Translations under genes and position numbers: made by a program
In this document: one piece after another, positions 1 through 18,400 of the stretch
How positions within the stretch are numbered: position 1 is the first letter of the stretch
Layout: the number at the start of each line of letters is the position of its first letter
The notes under the pieces: model-generated
The model's input: only the letters and a program-made list of their open reading frames with translations
Databases searched by the model: none
What the model was told of the DNA's origin: nothing
NCBI RefSeq assembly: GCF_027744825.2
Contig: NC_071337.1
Coordinates: 10,851,031 to 10,915,030, forward strand
Source of the DNA: Synchiropus splendidus
Lineage: Eukaryota; Chordata; Actinopteri; Syngnathiformes; Callionymidae
Length of the DNA: 64,000 nt
Direction of reading: 5' to 3'

Positions 1-8323
<8,323 letters not shown>

Positions 8324-9130
8324 CTTTTCCTGGTGGACTCAACCCTGATTACCATGTAATCTCCGTCTTCTGGAGGTTCTACTCCAGCGCTGGTGGAGGA
8401 CCTGTGCCTCGGACACGTCCTCGCAGCAACACTGTGAACAATGGCTGTCTCCGATTCAGAAGCCTCTCTGCTGCTCCTTGTCTCAGCGCCACGCGCTGCA
8501 CACTCCAGTCCCAGTCCTGGAGGCCGGGTCGCTCCAGCAGCTCTGACTGGGTCACAGTCAAACTGCGGAGCCGTCCACACTTGAAAACCCATGTCTCTTG
8601 TTTCCTTTAACCGGCCTCTTGATATGATGGGGATCTGTTCTCTCTCTTTATACTTTAAACAAACGGCATCATGTACTTTTTTCCTTTTATATTTTTCAGC
8701 ACAGATCACAGTTTAGCTGGAAATGTTTAACTTATATTTTCCTCCAAAATGATCAATCATCATGTCGAAATGTTTTATGTTGCCTTTCTACTGTTTCCAC
8801 TTTAATCCTAATTTTTAAGACATTTTATTAGTTTATAATTCATGCATTTCAAATTTAAGATTTTATCTATTTTTATAGTGATAATATAGTAATAAGTGAT
8901 GATATATATATATATATCTCAAGTTTCAGAACCTTGTTCACAAAGTACTTTATTGTGCATTATCAATAGTTTCAATTTTTCTAATTTATCAGATTACTGC
9001 TATTAAGACAGTAATCCCTCACTACATACTTTTCTTTACATTGTGTCACTAGAATCTATAGCAAGATCACAGCATTATATTTTGGCTTTCTTTATTTTAA
9101 AATGATGTAAATAAAGATAAAATTATAAAT
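8324..9130 (+). other. ankrd28: 3' UTR of the ankyrin gene
   Basis: About 800 bp downstream of the TAG stop at 8321-8323, becoming AT-rich after 8620. It ends near an AATAAA signal at 9110-9115. A short (AT)n run lies at 8902-8918. The extent is inferred from the first good polyadenylation signal. No second gene is seen here; open frames on the opposite strand lack any family resemblance. Confidence 0.6.
9110..9115 (+). terminator. polyadenylation signal of the ankyrin gene
   Basis: AATAAA on the plus strand, first strong signal after the ankyrin stop codon. It is convergent with the btd signal at 9363-9368, about 250 bp away. Confidence 0.6.
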
Positions 9131-9362
9131 CATGTTGTAATGGAAACACGACTGCATTTATTTAATATTTAAAACTGGGATTTCATTCAATCTGTTTAAT
9201 AATGTTTTGCTCACACAATGTCAAGCTTGCTGTATGGTGGTAGATTTGCTGACTCGTGTTTTCCAGGCTCAGATAGAAACACTTTGCCATCGAAGGTTGT
9301 ACGAACAAAAGTGTGCATGTGAGCGGTGTGTTTCATTTTGACAGGTCAGCAGTTTTAATACT

Positions 9363-9368
9363 TTTATT
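9363..9368 (-). terminator. btd: polyadenylation signal of btd
   Basis: AATAAA on the minus strand (TTTATT on plus), about 290 bp past the btd stop codon at 9654. It fits a short btd 3' UTR ending near 9345. Confidence 0.55.
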
Positions 9369-9653
9369 GGAACGTCCAGCATGTCTGAGGCTCGTTCAAG
9401 GCACAAGGTTGGTTCCAGTTGGCATAAACCTGATGCATCAGCAACAATTTCTTACATTCGAGTCTGACAACCGCTGGACATTTGCAGTTCACAGTTCTTG
9501 TGATCAAGATTTTGTATCGACTTCAAGGTGAAGGTTCATTATTAAACTCTGACTCAAAGACTGTTGATGTCTCACTCTGACTGAGCTTCTGTGTCTCACT
9601 CTGAGACACAAAGTTTGAAGGCGGGTGAGTTACACTGGTGTTTCCTCTACTCT

Positions 9654-12628
9654 TCAGCCGTCGTCCTGACCGTCCCGGTCCAGGTGATACAGGCGTCCGT
9701 ACAGGCAGGCGGTGACCAGACCGGCCGACATGTTGCCGTGTCTCATGGTCACGCCGCCTTCTGCTGTCCGCTCCAGGTTCTCGGGCTGCTCCAGAACCAT
9801 CCTGCTAGCCAGAACCGAGGGAAACACGTGTTTGGTCCCAAAGTGTCCTGCTAACACAAAGTCCACCCGGGTGTCAGCCCGGTCCACTTCCTGCCCACAG
9901 GAGCTGGGGTCGGACCCGGCACAGCGCACGACAGCACACACCTGCCAGTGAGGAAGCAGCCAAAATATTATGAGAAGCTTTGTGATATCTTCCATTCTTC
10001 CTTTTGTACCTTGGTTCTCGACCACAATCCGTTCCAGACGGCTGTTCGAAAAGCGACTTGTTCGAAATCTGAATCGATTTTTTCCATTACAATGAATGGA
10101 AAAAGCAATAATGCGTTGCAAGCCTTAAAACAGTCTTTTGTAGGAGTGAATGTAGAGTGTCTGCTGCAGGTGCGCTGTTCCTCTATGTGTGTGGCCGCTG
10201 CATGTGGGAGGGGTTGCTGAGTGAGTGACGTCTCTCCAGAAGTGAAGAGGTGCCCGGTGCGTGTCCAGCTCTGAATGTGCGCTTCTGTGCAGTTTGGCTG
10301 TGACAAAGTCATAAACCAAGTCACGCTCTGTCCCAGACTCGCCTCATCCCTGTCAGAGCTCCAGCCCACAACAGGACATCAAACCCTGGAGTGAGCGCTC
10401 CAGCACCTCCCCTGTGACACTCTACCACGGTCCAGTGTGGAGACAGGAAAGGTTTAACACCTCAATATGAAGAAAAAACAGTCAGTAAATGTAGCTAATG
10501 GGACACGTCTGCATACAGAGGCTGCGTTATACACAAAAACAAAGCGCGTCATGGGTCAGATGATCGGTCCGCGCACGTTATGTTTTTTCCAGCTTTTTTC
10601 GGGGGCGTTCGAGTTCTGGATTTTCGCTCGAAATCCGAAGCAAAAAAATCTCGAAATTTTTGTCCGAACTCCGATTTGTTCGGATTCCGGGACGTTCGAA
10701 AACCGAGGTACCCCTGTATCATTTTAATGACTAATTTTTATTCACACTTATTGGTTTAAGACAGACACAGACTCACTCACCTGGACGGCGTATCTGCCGT
10801 TGACTGTGTGCGTTCCCGCGAAGACACCCAACGCATATAGCTCTCGACCGCCCTCTTGTGGCGATAGCGTGTACTGCAAGTGGCAGCAGAAGGCGCCGTC
10901 ACAGACGCCGAGTTCTCCCTGCAGGTCACTGAGTAGCACGAACTTAAACGGGTCGTGCATCATGGTGGAGGTGAAGGACGGCGGTGAGGCGGGGCAGCCG
11001 TCTCTGCGACAGTAGCCAGGGGCCGGACTCGAGTAAATCTCTGAGGTGTTTTGCCCGAGTGGTTCCAGAACCGGCACCGAGGCCACCAGCAGCTTCCCTT
11101 CCTCGGGGTCCCCGAGCCGAGCGTGGTGGTAGACGGCGCCGGACGGCCAGTAGATGCCACTTCCTGTCATGAGGAGCGCATCACTCCGGATGTTGGGTGA
11201 GAGCAGAGTGATGTTGCTTCCGAGGCTGAACGCTCGCTGGAACTGGATCAGGTCCAGGAGAGGAAGCTGGTTCATCCAGGCGGCAGGGAAGATCAGCTGA
11301 CGGACGCCCTGCAGGGGGCGCCAGAGTCAGGTCATCGAACACACACACACACACACACCGACGACTCTCTCACCTGCTCCAGCAACGTTAACGTGGGCTG
11401 GTCGAACAGGATGTCGAAACACGTGATGAGGCCAAATTTCCCCGCAAACGGCGTTTCAAAAGTGACGACCTCGGGCCGCGGCGGCGCATCGAAGGCCGCC
11501 TCAAAGTAAAGGTTGTTCTTATGGTAGCGAGCGACTAAGACGCCCTCAGAACTGCGTGAGAAAGAGAGGCAGGGAACTAACATCATTGGAGTCACACTAG
11601 TTTTGACTGTGTACCTGAAGACCACATTCGTGTTGAACTGCCAGTGGCCATCGGGAGGACAGGGAGCGGAGGGGTCAGACGGCAGAGGGCACGGCTGTAC
11701 ATCGGCCATGTTGGCCACCAGGTAGATGCCGTTCCGTCGAGCCATGCAGCTCAACCTCTGCAGCACCTGTGACGAACACCAGCGTGACCTCACTTCGAGC
11801 CAAGCTCCAATCACAAGCTCTCATCTTGAGGTCACATCACCTCAGTGCCGTCGTGTCTCCCGGGCTCCGTGCACGGGTTCCAGGTTTCCTGCTGAGGGTC
11901 AGGAATGCTTTCCAGGTAGCTGGAGATGGACGAGCGGCTGAAGTTGAAGCCCTGCAGACCGTCCTCTGGGAACACCAGGATCTGTGCTCCCTGGGAGAGA
12001 CACACACTCATGTTCAGCCCACTCCTCACTTCCTGCAGCAACACAACATCACGCTTCGGATCTTCTAAGAGGAGAGTGGGGTTCACCGTTAACACTTCTG
12101 TAAACTTTAACTGCAGACGTTAACCATATCAAGTTTTTGATGGGGCCAGAATGGGGCCAACTTACATTGGCATTAAAGAAAAATGGCAGAAAAAAAGAAA
12201 ATACGAATTGGCTGAAACATTTTTGTATTGAGGTAGAAAACTAGAATGGTATTAAAATTAAAAATAAGAATATATTTCTATATTTATTTTGTCAGCCAAT
12301 ATTCTTTTTTTTTTCAATGCCAATGTAAGCTGGCCCCATTCTTGCCCCACAGTTTTAAAAAAAATTCTAAACATGACCTATTGAATATATTGAATTCACT
12401 GTTAAAGCCATGGACCTGCTGGGCCGCCAGAGCCGCCTGCTCCTCGTACAGATCCAGGTTCTTCTTCACGTGCTGGAGAGCAGCCAGGCGGGAGGACGCG
12501 AGCCAAGGCTGCGGGTTCAATACCGGGTGGTGCTCGTACACCGCCGCCGTGTACGTGGACCCAAGAGAGGCTTCTGTTTGACTCCACGACAGAGTCAAAG
12601 CAGCGAAAAACAGAGCGCGCAGAAACAT
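9654..12628 (-). CDS. btd: Biotinidase
   Basis: Secreted nitrilase-family amidase that releases biotin from biocytin and biotinyl peptides. Six exons in coding order: 12628-12416, 11990-11841, 11766-11615, 11551-11374, 11308-10781, 9941-9654; GT-AG junctions and consistent phase give 502 aa (human about 520-540). An N-terminal hydrophobic signal peptide covers about residues 1-20. The nitrilase triad is visible: Glu80 in FPEDGL, Lys183 in RYHKNNLYFEAAFD, and Cys216 in LITCFDILF. AAWMNQLPLL and the C-terminal GLVTACLYGRLY match biotinidase. There is no hydrophobic C-terminal tail for a GPI anchor, which argues against a vanin. It is convergent with the ankyrin gene and divergent from dmac1. 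The last intron (9942-10780) and the first (11991-12415) each carry an inverted-repeat element. Confidence 0.93.
10007..10716. mobile_element. Tigger/pogo-like MITE in the last btd intron
   Basis: About 710 bp with imperfect terminal inverted repeats: left GTACCTTGGTTCTCGA (10006-10021) against the complement of the right end, GTACCTCGGTTTTCGA (10696-10711). The right terminus extends to ...CCCCTG followed by TA (10717-10718), as expected for a TA-target Tc1/mariner-type element; the left outer bases have decayed. The interior is rich in TTCGAA-type words and has no transposase. The family is inferred from the CAGGGGTACCTCGG-like terminus. Confidence 0.6.
12141..12350. mobile_element. Palindromic MITE in btd intron 1
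   Basis: Arms at 12141-12176 and 12315-12350 are near-perfect inverted repeats built on ATGGGGCCA and CTTACATTGGCATT. Similarity continues inward (TTGGCTGA against TCAGCCAA), so the 210-bp unit could fold into one long hairpin. It has no coding capacity. No clear target-site duplication was seen. Confidence 0.65.
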
Positions 12629-13468
12629 GGTTTCGTCCCGGAAAGCTGGAGCGCTGACTAAACACTATCACCAGGGAGGTCAGAGGTTAACGTGGGAAAG
12701 TGTCGCTGTACATGCGTCGCAGCGAGGCTCCATATATAAACGGGTTACCATTATTTGTTTACTAGAGTTACATTTAGACACCTACGTGAGGTCGCAACGA
12801 AGATAATCGTCCTGGTCTCTGCATGTAAACAATGATCTTATTTTGAAAGGCGGAAATGGGACTACGTCGTACGCGGAAGCGATGATTTCTGTTCTTTTAC
12901 GCCCCAAAAGTGACAAAAACGTGTACTTTCAAACAATACAGGGAATTAATATAATTGCAAACAAAAAGCACGCACTGACTGAGACGTCACATCTGTAAAT
13001 CGTCTCTACCACATTTGTGGTATACATGTTTTATCTTCTAAATTCCTGATCATAGAATGGCACCAATTATTATTTTTTTATTTTTTTAATTAAAGAAAAA
13101 GAAGAAAAACAATTTGGTCTTCTTTGAGAAAACAAAAAAGAGAATAATTTTAAGACAAATCTTTTTATGAGCTGTATTTTTAAAGCATGAAATTGTTTTC
13201 AAATTATCATTGCTGAGAGCAGGTAAATAATTTATATGTAATAATTTAATTTCTGTTTATCGGTTCGCGTTTGTTATATAGACTGACATTACGCTGGCCA
13301 CCCAGACTCTTATTTTGAAAAGTAAAAAACAGGATGTCAAAATACAAATAACCCGGAACGTTATGAAGCGTGACCCTTTCAAACTAGCAACAAGGGAAAC
13401 ACATGCAACATAAACATGGAACGAAACCTGCTCTCGCGTCGAGATTTGATAGTTTAATATTGGGCGCC
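12629..13468. promoter_or_regulatory. Shared divergent promoter interval between btd and dmac1
   Basis: About 840 bp separate the btd start (minus) from the dmac1 start (plus), so both promoters must lie here. A TATATAAA word sits at 12732-12739, about 105 bp upstream of the btd ATG, and could serve btd. The middle (13020-13260) is AT-rich with no motif I can name. The stretch just before dmac1 (13350-13470) is more GC-rich. The promoter role is inferred from gene arrangement. Confidence 0.4.
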
Positions 13469-13774
13469 ATGTCAGCGGCTCCTCCTGAAGGGCAGAGCGG
13501 CCGGATGAAGAACTGCTGGAGCTGTCGGCTCCTCTCCGGCGGGGGACTGTTGCTGTCAGCCGTGTATGTCTTCCTGCCCGCCCGCAGAGTCATGACCAGA
13601 GCCGCCCCGGTCACTCTCGCCTCTGTCCTCCAGATCTCATTCGCCGCTGGTAAGGTCGGAATTACCCTCCGCTCCTGCTACCTGGAAGTGAAAGCGACTG
13701 TTTGCTCTTCAGGTTTGGCTGCGTGTGGAGCTTTTGTCGTCTTGGATCCAAGGAGGAACCCGAAGGTCACCTGA
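13469..13774 (+). CDS. dmac1: DMAC1/TMEM261-like distal membrane-arm assembly protein of complex I
   Basis: Small inner mitochondrial membrane protein needed for assembly of the distal membrane arm of respiratory complex I. Two exons, 13469-13649 and 13713-13774, split by a 63-bp GT-AG intron inside a Gly codon; 80 aa. KNCWSCRLLSGGGLLL corresponds to human KTCWSCRVLSG, followed by a first hydrophobic segment (about residues 21-36) and a second (about 48-72) ending in VLDPRRNPK like the human ADPKGK tail. An in-frame ATG at 13403 would give 102 aa, nearer the human 112. I prefer 13469 because its GCGCCATG context is better. Divergent from btd, convergent with snx13. Confidence 0.75.
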   Translation: MSAAPPEGQSGRMKNCWSCRLLSGGGLLLSAVYVFLPARRVMTRAAPVTLASVLQISFAAGKVGITLRSCYLEVKATVCSSGLAACGAFVVLDPRRNPKVT

Positions 13775-13825
13775 CCGAGTACATTCACTGAAACATTAGA
13801 ATAATCTGACATATTGTCAAATGTA

Positions 13826-13831
13826 AATAAA
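13826..13831 (+). terminator. dmac1: polyadenylation signal of dmac1
   Basis: AATAAA 52 bp after the dmac1 stop codon on the same strand. Confidence 0.65.
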
Positions 13832-13936
13832 TCTATTTTTTACTACTGAGCACTACATCATCTGATTTTGTTTAATTTAGACATACTGTATATTTCTTGA
13901 AGCAAGACAAAGACGAGTTGGCCTGTTAGTCTGCCG

Positions 13937-13942
13937 TTTATT
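13937..13942 (-). terminator. snx13: polyadenylation signal of snx13
   Basis: TTTATT on plus, AATAAA on minus. It lies about 105 bp from the opposing dmac1 signal, so the two convergent transcripts end very close together. Confidence 0.55.
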
Positions 13943-14721
13943 AGTGTTATACTGATCTGAGCGCTGACGCTCCGGAGGAAGTTTGAGAAGCCTGCAGGAA
14001 CATAAACACACACATACAAATAATTTCAGTCGCATAAAATGATTATGACATTCTGATTGACGTTTTTTTTTTAGGTTAAACAAAAAATATGAAAATAGAG
14101 TTGACAGTACATTTAGGCACACTAGAACACATACTGTACACACATATGCACATTTTGTCATTGTCATATATACTGAGGTTAAAAAGCCTTCCTGTACGAA
14201 GATGTGCGGCGTTCACTGTGGTCACGTCTGAGGTCACGACCCGGGGGCTCTGTCAAGAGTCTGCCGTGGATCATCAGAGCGAGGATCACTGCAGCAGGAA
14301 GGGGCTCTGGCTCAGCCAATAGGAAGAGTTCTCTCCCTCGGTTGCTACTTAAGTGCTCTTTAGCAGTGATTCCATCGTCCGCAGGCTCCCTGTGAGCTTC
14401 ACCGCAGACGGCATGTTCGTGCTGAACAACCCCTGCACCATAAAATACTTAAAAAAAAGAGCTCCTAACTGCCTTCGTCTGATGACACCCGCGCCAGTGG
14501 GAGAGACGGACATGTGAGAGGAAGCTTCTTTAAACAAATAAAACGCAGACTTATAAAACAAGTCCATAAAAATAATATTCTTTTTACAACAATGGAATGT
14601 CAAGTTGTCGATATTTTACGGTGTAACATTTCAATTTTCTATTAAAATAACCTTTTTTTTTCAGTATATAATGATTCAAGAAATATTGCACAAAACTTAA
14701 AAGTGATTCGGGACACAAGGT

Positions 14722-14723
14722 GG

Positions 14724-14764
<41 letters not shown>
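14722..14764. repeat. (TA)n microsatellite
   Basis: Nearly pure TA dinucleotide run with one TTTA interruption, inside the inferred snx13 3' UTR. Confidence 0.9.
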
Positions 14765-14765
<1 letters not shown>

Positions 14766-15410
14766 CAGTCATGTCTCAGTCAGTGATGAGGAGCTGTAGC
14801 TCGCATGCGTCTGGCGGTCAGTTTACGTTAACAACTTTAAGGCTGGCTCAAAATCACGCACAGTTACTGACTGAAGAGGGTTTCAGCTTCTCACCTCACA
14901 CACACACACACAAACCGACACAAGCCAAATACATTCTTGAAGCGCCTTGTGTCGCTTCCGACAAGGGTCTCAACCTCCCAGACTGCAGGTACGGAGAGAA
15001 GGAGCTTTGGTCATCACAGGTCTGCGACACTCGATTTAAAGGGGCGGAGTTTTAGAGCAAAATAATGTAACTATCATTAAAAAAAAGCTTTGTTCTGTAA
15101 CCGTTTTAAAAACCGCGTGACGGAGATATTTGGTTGCTATGAGAATGTGTGCAGCTCTCAGGGGTCGGGCGGGGTGAGAGGACGACCGCACTGACTGACA
15201 GAAGCAGGGCGGTAAGGCAAGGTGTGTGCGTCTGCAGGTTCACAACAGAACAGTCGTGTCCAGACCACAAGACAGCAGCATCGATGGCCCAACTGAAGTC
15301 TAACAGAGAAGGGGAGTGTCGGCAGGTGTGAGGGGCCACAACACAAAACGCACGTCATGTTGAAGATGTGTCTCGCTCTCAGCACGCGTGTGTCCAGTCG
15401 TGGTCTCCTG

Positions 15411-18400
15411 TCACCTCTTGAGCGAGGAGGATTTGAATTTCTGGCTGTATCTGTGCAGGCGGGGGGAGCGGGAGTGCAGTTTGACGAAGAGGTCGGGGAA
15501 TTTGTACTGGGGAAACATGGTCTCCAGGAAGCCTTCTAGGAACACGTAGACCAGGCGCCGGTTCATGGGCTGATACTGGAACATGTCGAAGACTCGCAAG
15601 ATCCCCTTCCTGGTGGTGTCCGCGCCGATGATGTGCTTGAGCTCGTCTGCAGAGACCAGAGAGGAAGCGGGACGTGTTAGTAGTCTGGTGACCTTCAACC
15701 AAAGCACAGGTGCTTGTGCCACCTGACAGTGATTCAAGTTGTAGCAATCTTTGTGTCATGCAAAGTCAATGTAGAGCTGCGATCACGCGACGTGTGCCAA
15801 ACTGTAGACAACAACGCAACAATAGCTTCAGCTTCATTTGAAGCGTTTGTAGCGCCATGTTTCAAGCGACATTTGCTGCACCAAGTTGAAGAACCTGAAC
15901 CCCCGCGAGAGGTCAACAAGACAAAGAAGTGAATGGAACAGAAGCTGATGGCAAAACTTATACAATGGAACGTTTGTGTGAACTTGTGTGTCTGTGCTTT
16001 TTTATTTTTCATATGCGAAACCCAGCCAGTATTAAGTTTCTGGACATGAAGCTTGCAACACTAAAATCCTATAAAACTTATCCGCAACTAATGTTTGATT
16101 TTGAGCTGGACTGACACTATTCAATATTCAAGCAAAATAATCTACAGTAACTGAGGAAATCTGAACTTATAAACACCAAGACTATTTTTATTTTATTTAT
16201 TTTCACTTATAAAAATAAAAAATAAAATACTGATTTTATTATTTTCGTTGTTGACAAATCTATTCATTATTTTTTCGAAATAATCGCAAATACCTTTGTT
16301 TGGACCCATTTTGAATTTCTTTTTAACCTGAAGTTGCTTAAATCTTATTTGAATAATAATCTAAAATGAAGTGTTCAGTGTGGCTCCCTAGTTCAGTTCT
16401 GGTTATTACGAGTAGCGCAGATGTGATGTGTGTGACATCATTAAAAACAAATCAAGCTCCTCTTACAAGTTAGTGTTCCAAAGTGTCGGTTAGCACGGAA
16501 CTATTACTTCTCGATGCCCATCCTTTGGCCCGTGTGTGTGCAACAGCAACACGATGCATTGACGCACAGATTTTGACGTCAACGTATTTTTGTTGTCGAC
16601 CTTATCGATGACGTCAACTAATCGTCGCAGCCCTAACCACGACACAGACCCAAACTACTGTAGTATTGTGACAGTCCTCAGGAAGAATGTGAGTCACCTG
16701 GCATGATCCCCAGCAGACTGGTTTTCGCAGCGACACGTGTCCTCATGCGCACGCACTTGTCCCGGCGAGGAGACTTCTCTGCCAGAATACCGTTGGGCCA
16801 GTAGGAGTCCCTGCAGGGTCCAACAACGGCGTGAGCCCAACGCAGGCTTCCACATTCAACTAAGCCGAGCAGAGCAGGAAGCTCACCTGAACTTCTTGAC
16901 GTATTCTGCCACCTGCTCTGGGGACGTGAGGAAGTCCACATGGTCCACGATTTTCCTACAGGGAGACGGCAGGGGTCAGGTTGAGGTTGGGCAGAGTCAT
17001 GTGTTCAGTGGGAGTCAGACCTGTTGATGGTGTCTCCGTAAGTGGCTCGGATGAGCTGCTGCAGCAGGTTCTTGATGTTCCTGCGCAGCCACTGGTTCTT
17101 CTCCTTCAGGTCGAACACCTCGTCCATGAGGAGCAGCATCACTCTCAGAGGGATGTTGTCGTCCACCTAGAAGCGCCGTGGTGTGAGTCCACTCAAATGA
17201 ATGACAAAAAAGCAACGTGGCAGACTCACGTTGTCGTCCAGCTGGGCCGATACCCGACAGTGCTCAGGGTCAATGTCAGACTTGGGCAGTAGGGGGGGAA
17301 CCTGGGAGAGACAAAACAATGTGGTGAACCAAAAAAAACATAAAACCCGGTACCAACGATGGAAGGTGATGTCGACACCTTAAATATGGACTGTTTGATG
17401 TCCTGGCCCAGGCGCTCAGACATGCGGCCCATGTTGTCCGACACCTTGTTCATGCCTTCAGCCAGGCTGTCGGGCAGCGCCTTGACTGCGTTGGACACAT
17501 TCCTCATGGAGCTCCGCAGGGGATTCACAAGCGTGTCGATCTGGAAAGTCAAAAACAGCCACAGCACAATGTTACGGACACGGCAAGTAAATGACGACGG
17601 AAGTGACTTACCTTGCGTGCAAACTCTCCTTTGCCCTTGCTGTAGGCCTTGTTCTCCAGGAAAACATAGACGTGCTGGATCAGGGTCGGACAGGCCTTCA
17701 CCGTCTCTGGGTTCAGCAGCACCTGCGACACAACATGGATTATATTCTCACCCCGTAAACACTGACAGTTGTGCTTGTCGTCGTACAGCCGCACCTGTAG
17801 ATATGCATTGAGATCTTTCTTCCTCCGCTCCAGAAACTCTCTGTCCATGTTGTTGAAGGTCTTCTTCCCAGGCAGCTTGAGGATGGACGCCAAGTTTTCA
17901 AACTGAAACGGAGACAACAAAGATGAAGGGAGTTTTACAATCTGACAGACACTGTTTATTTCTATGATCAGACGGAGCACGATAACAAGCACCTTGTTCT
18001 TTCAGAATTTCCACACTCCTTCACCTACAGGTAGCTTGATCACCCTCAGAAGTCACACCTGTCCCTAAACCTTAACGGGGGTCTTCCCGTTCCACTTCTG
18101 CCGCCCTCTAAGACGTTCATGACCCATCAGATGAGGCGGCTCTTTGACGTGAACAATAGGAGTCGTCTCTGATTCCTCGTTTGTCTAGTATTTTTTTTTT
18201 CCGGTTTCCGTCGTACGTGATTGGTCAAAATGTTTGCTGACACCGTGCAGAAATAGTGAAGAAGGCGAGGCTAACACAAGCAGCACTGTCAAACATGAAG
18301 AGGAGAGGCAGACCTGTTGAAGGAGTCAATGTCAACCGAGAGCCCAAAAAACTGTAGCCTCTGAATCATGTTTGATGATTGATTTTTCATGATATTTATC

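Larger units (their letters stand above)
13920..15410 (-). other. snx13: 3' UTR of snx13
   Basis: About 1.5 kb between the snx13 stop codon and the only minus-strand AATAAA signal nearby (13937-13942). It contains a (TA)n run at 14722-14764 and a short CA run near 14897. Open frames here show no family resemblance. The extent is inferred. Confidence 0.55.

Noticed and set aside
9654..12628. Assignment as vanin (pantetheinase) rather than biotinidase
   Set aside because: No GPI-type hydrophobic C-terminus, and adjacency to the ANKRD28-type gene matches BTD.
15714..16012. Possible transposase-like exon in snx13 intron 24
   Set aside because: Cys-containing short frames looked faintly zinc-finger-like, but no BED or DDE pattern is complete.
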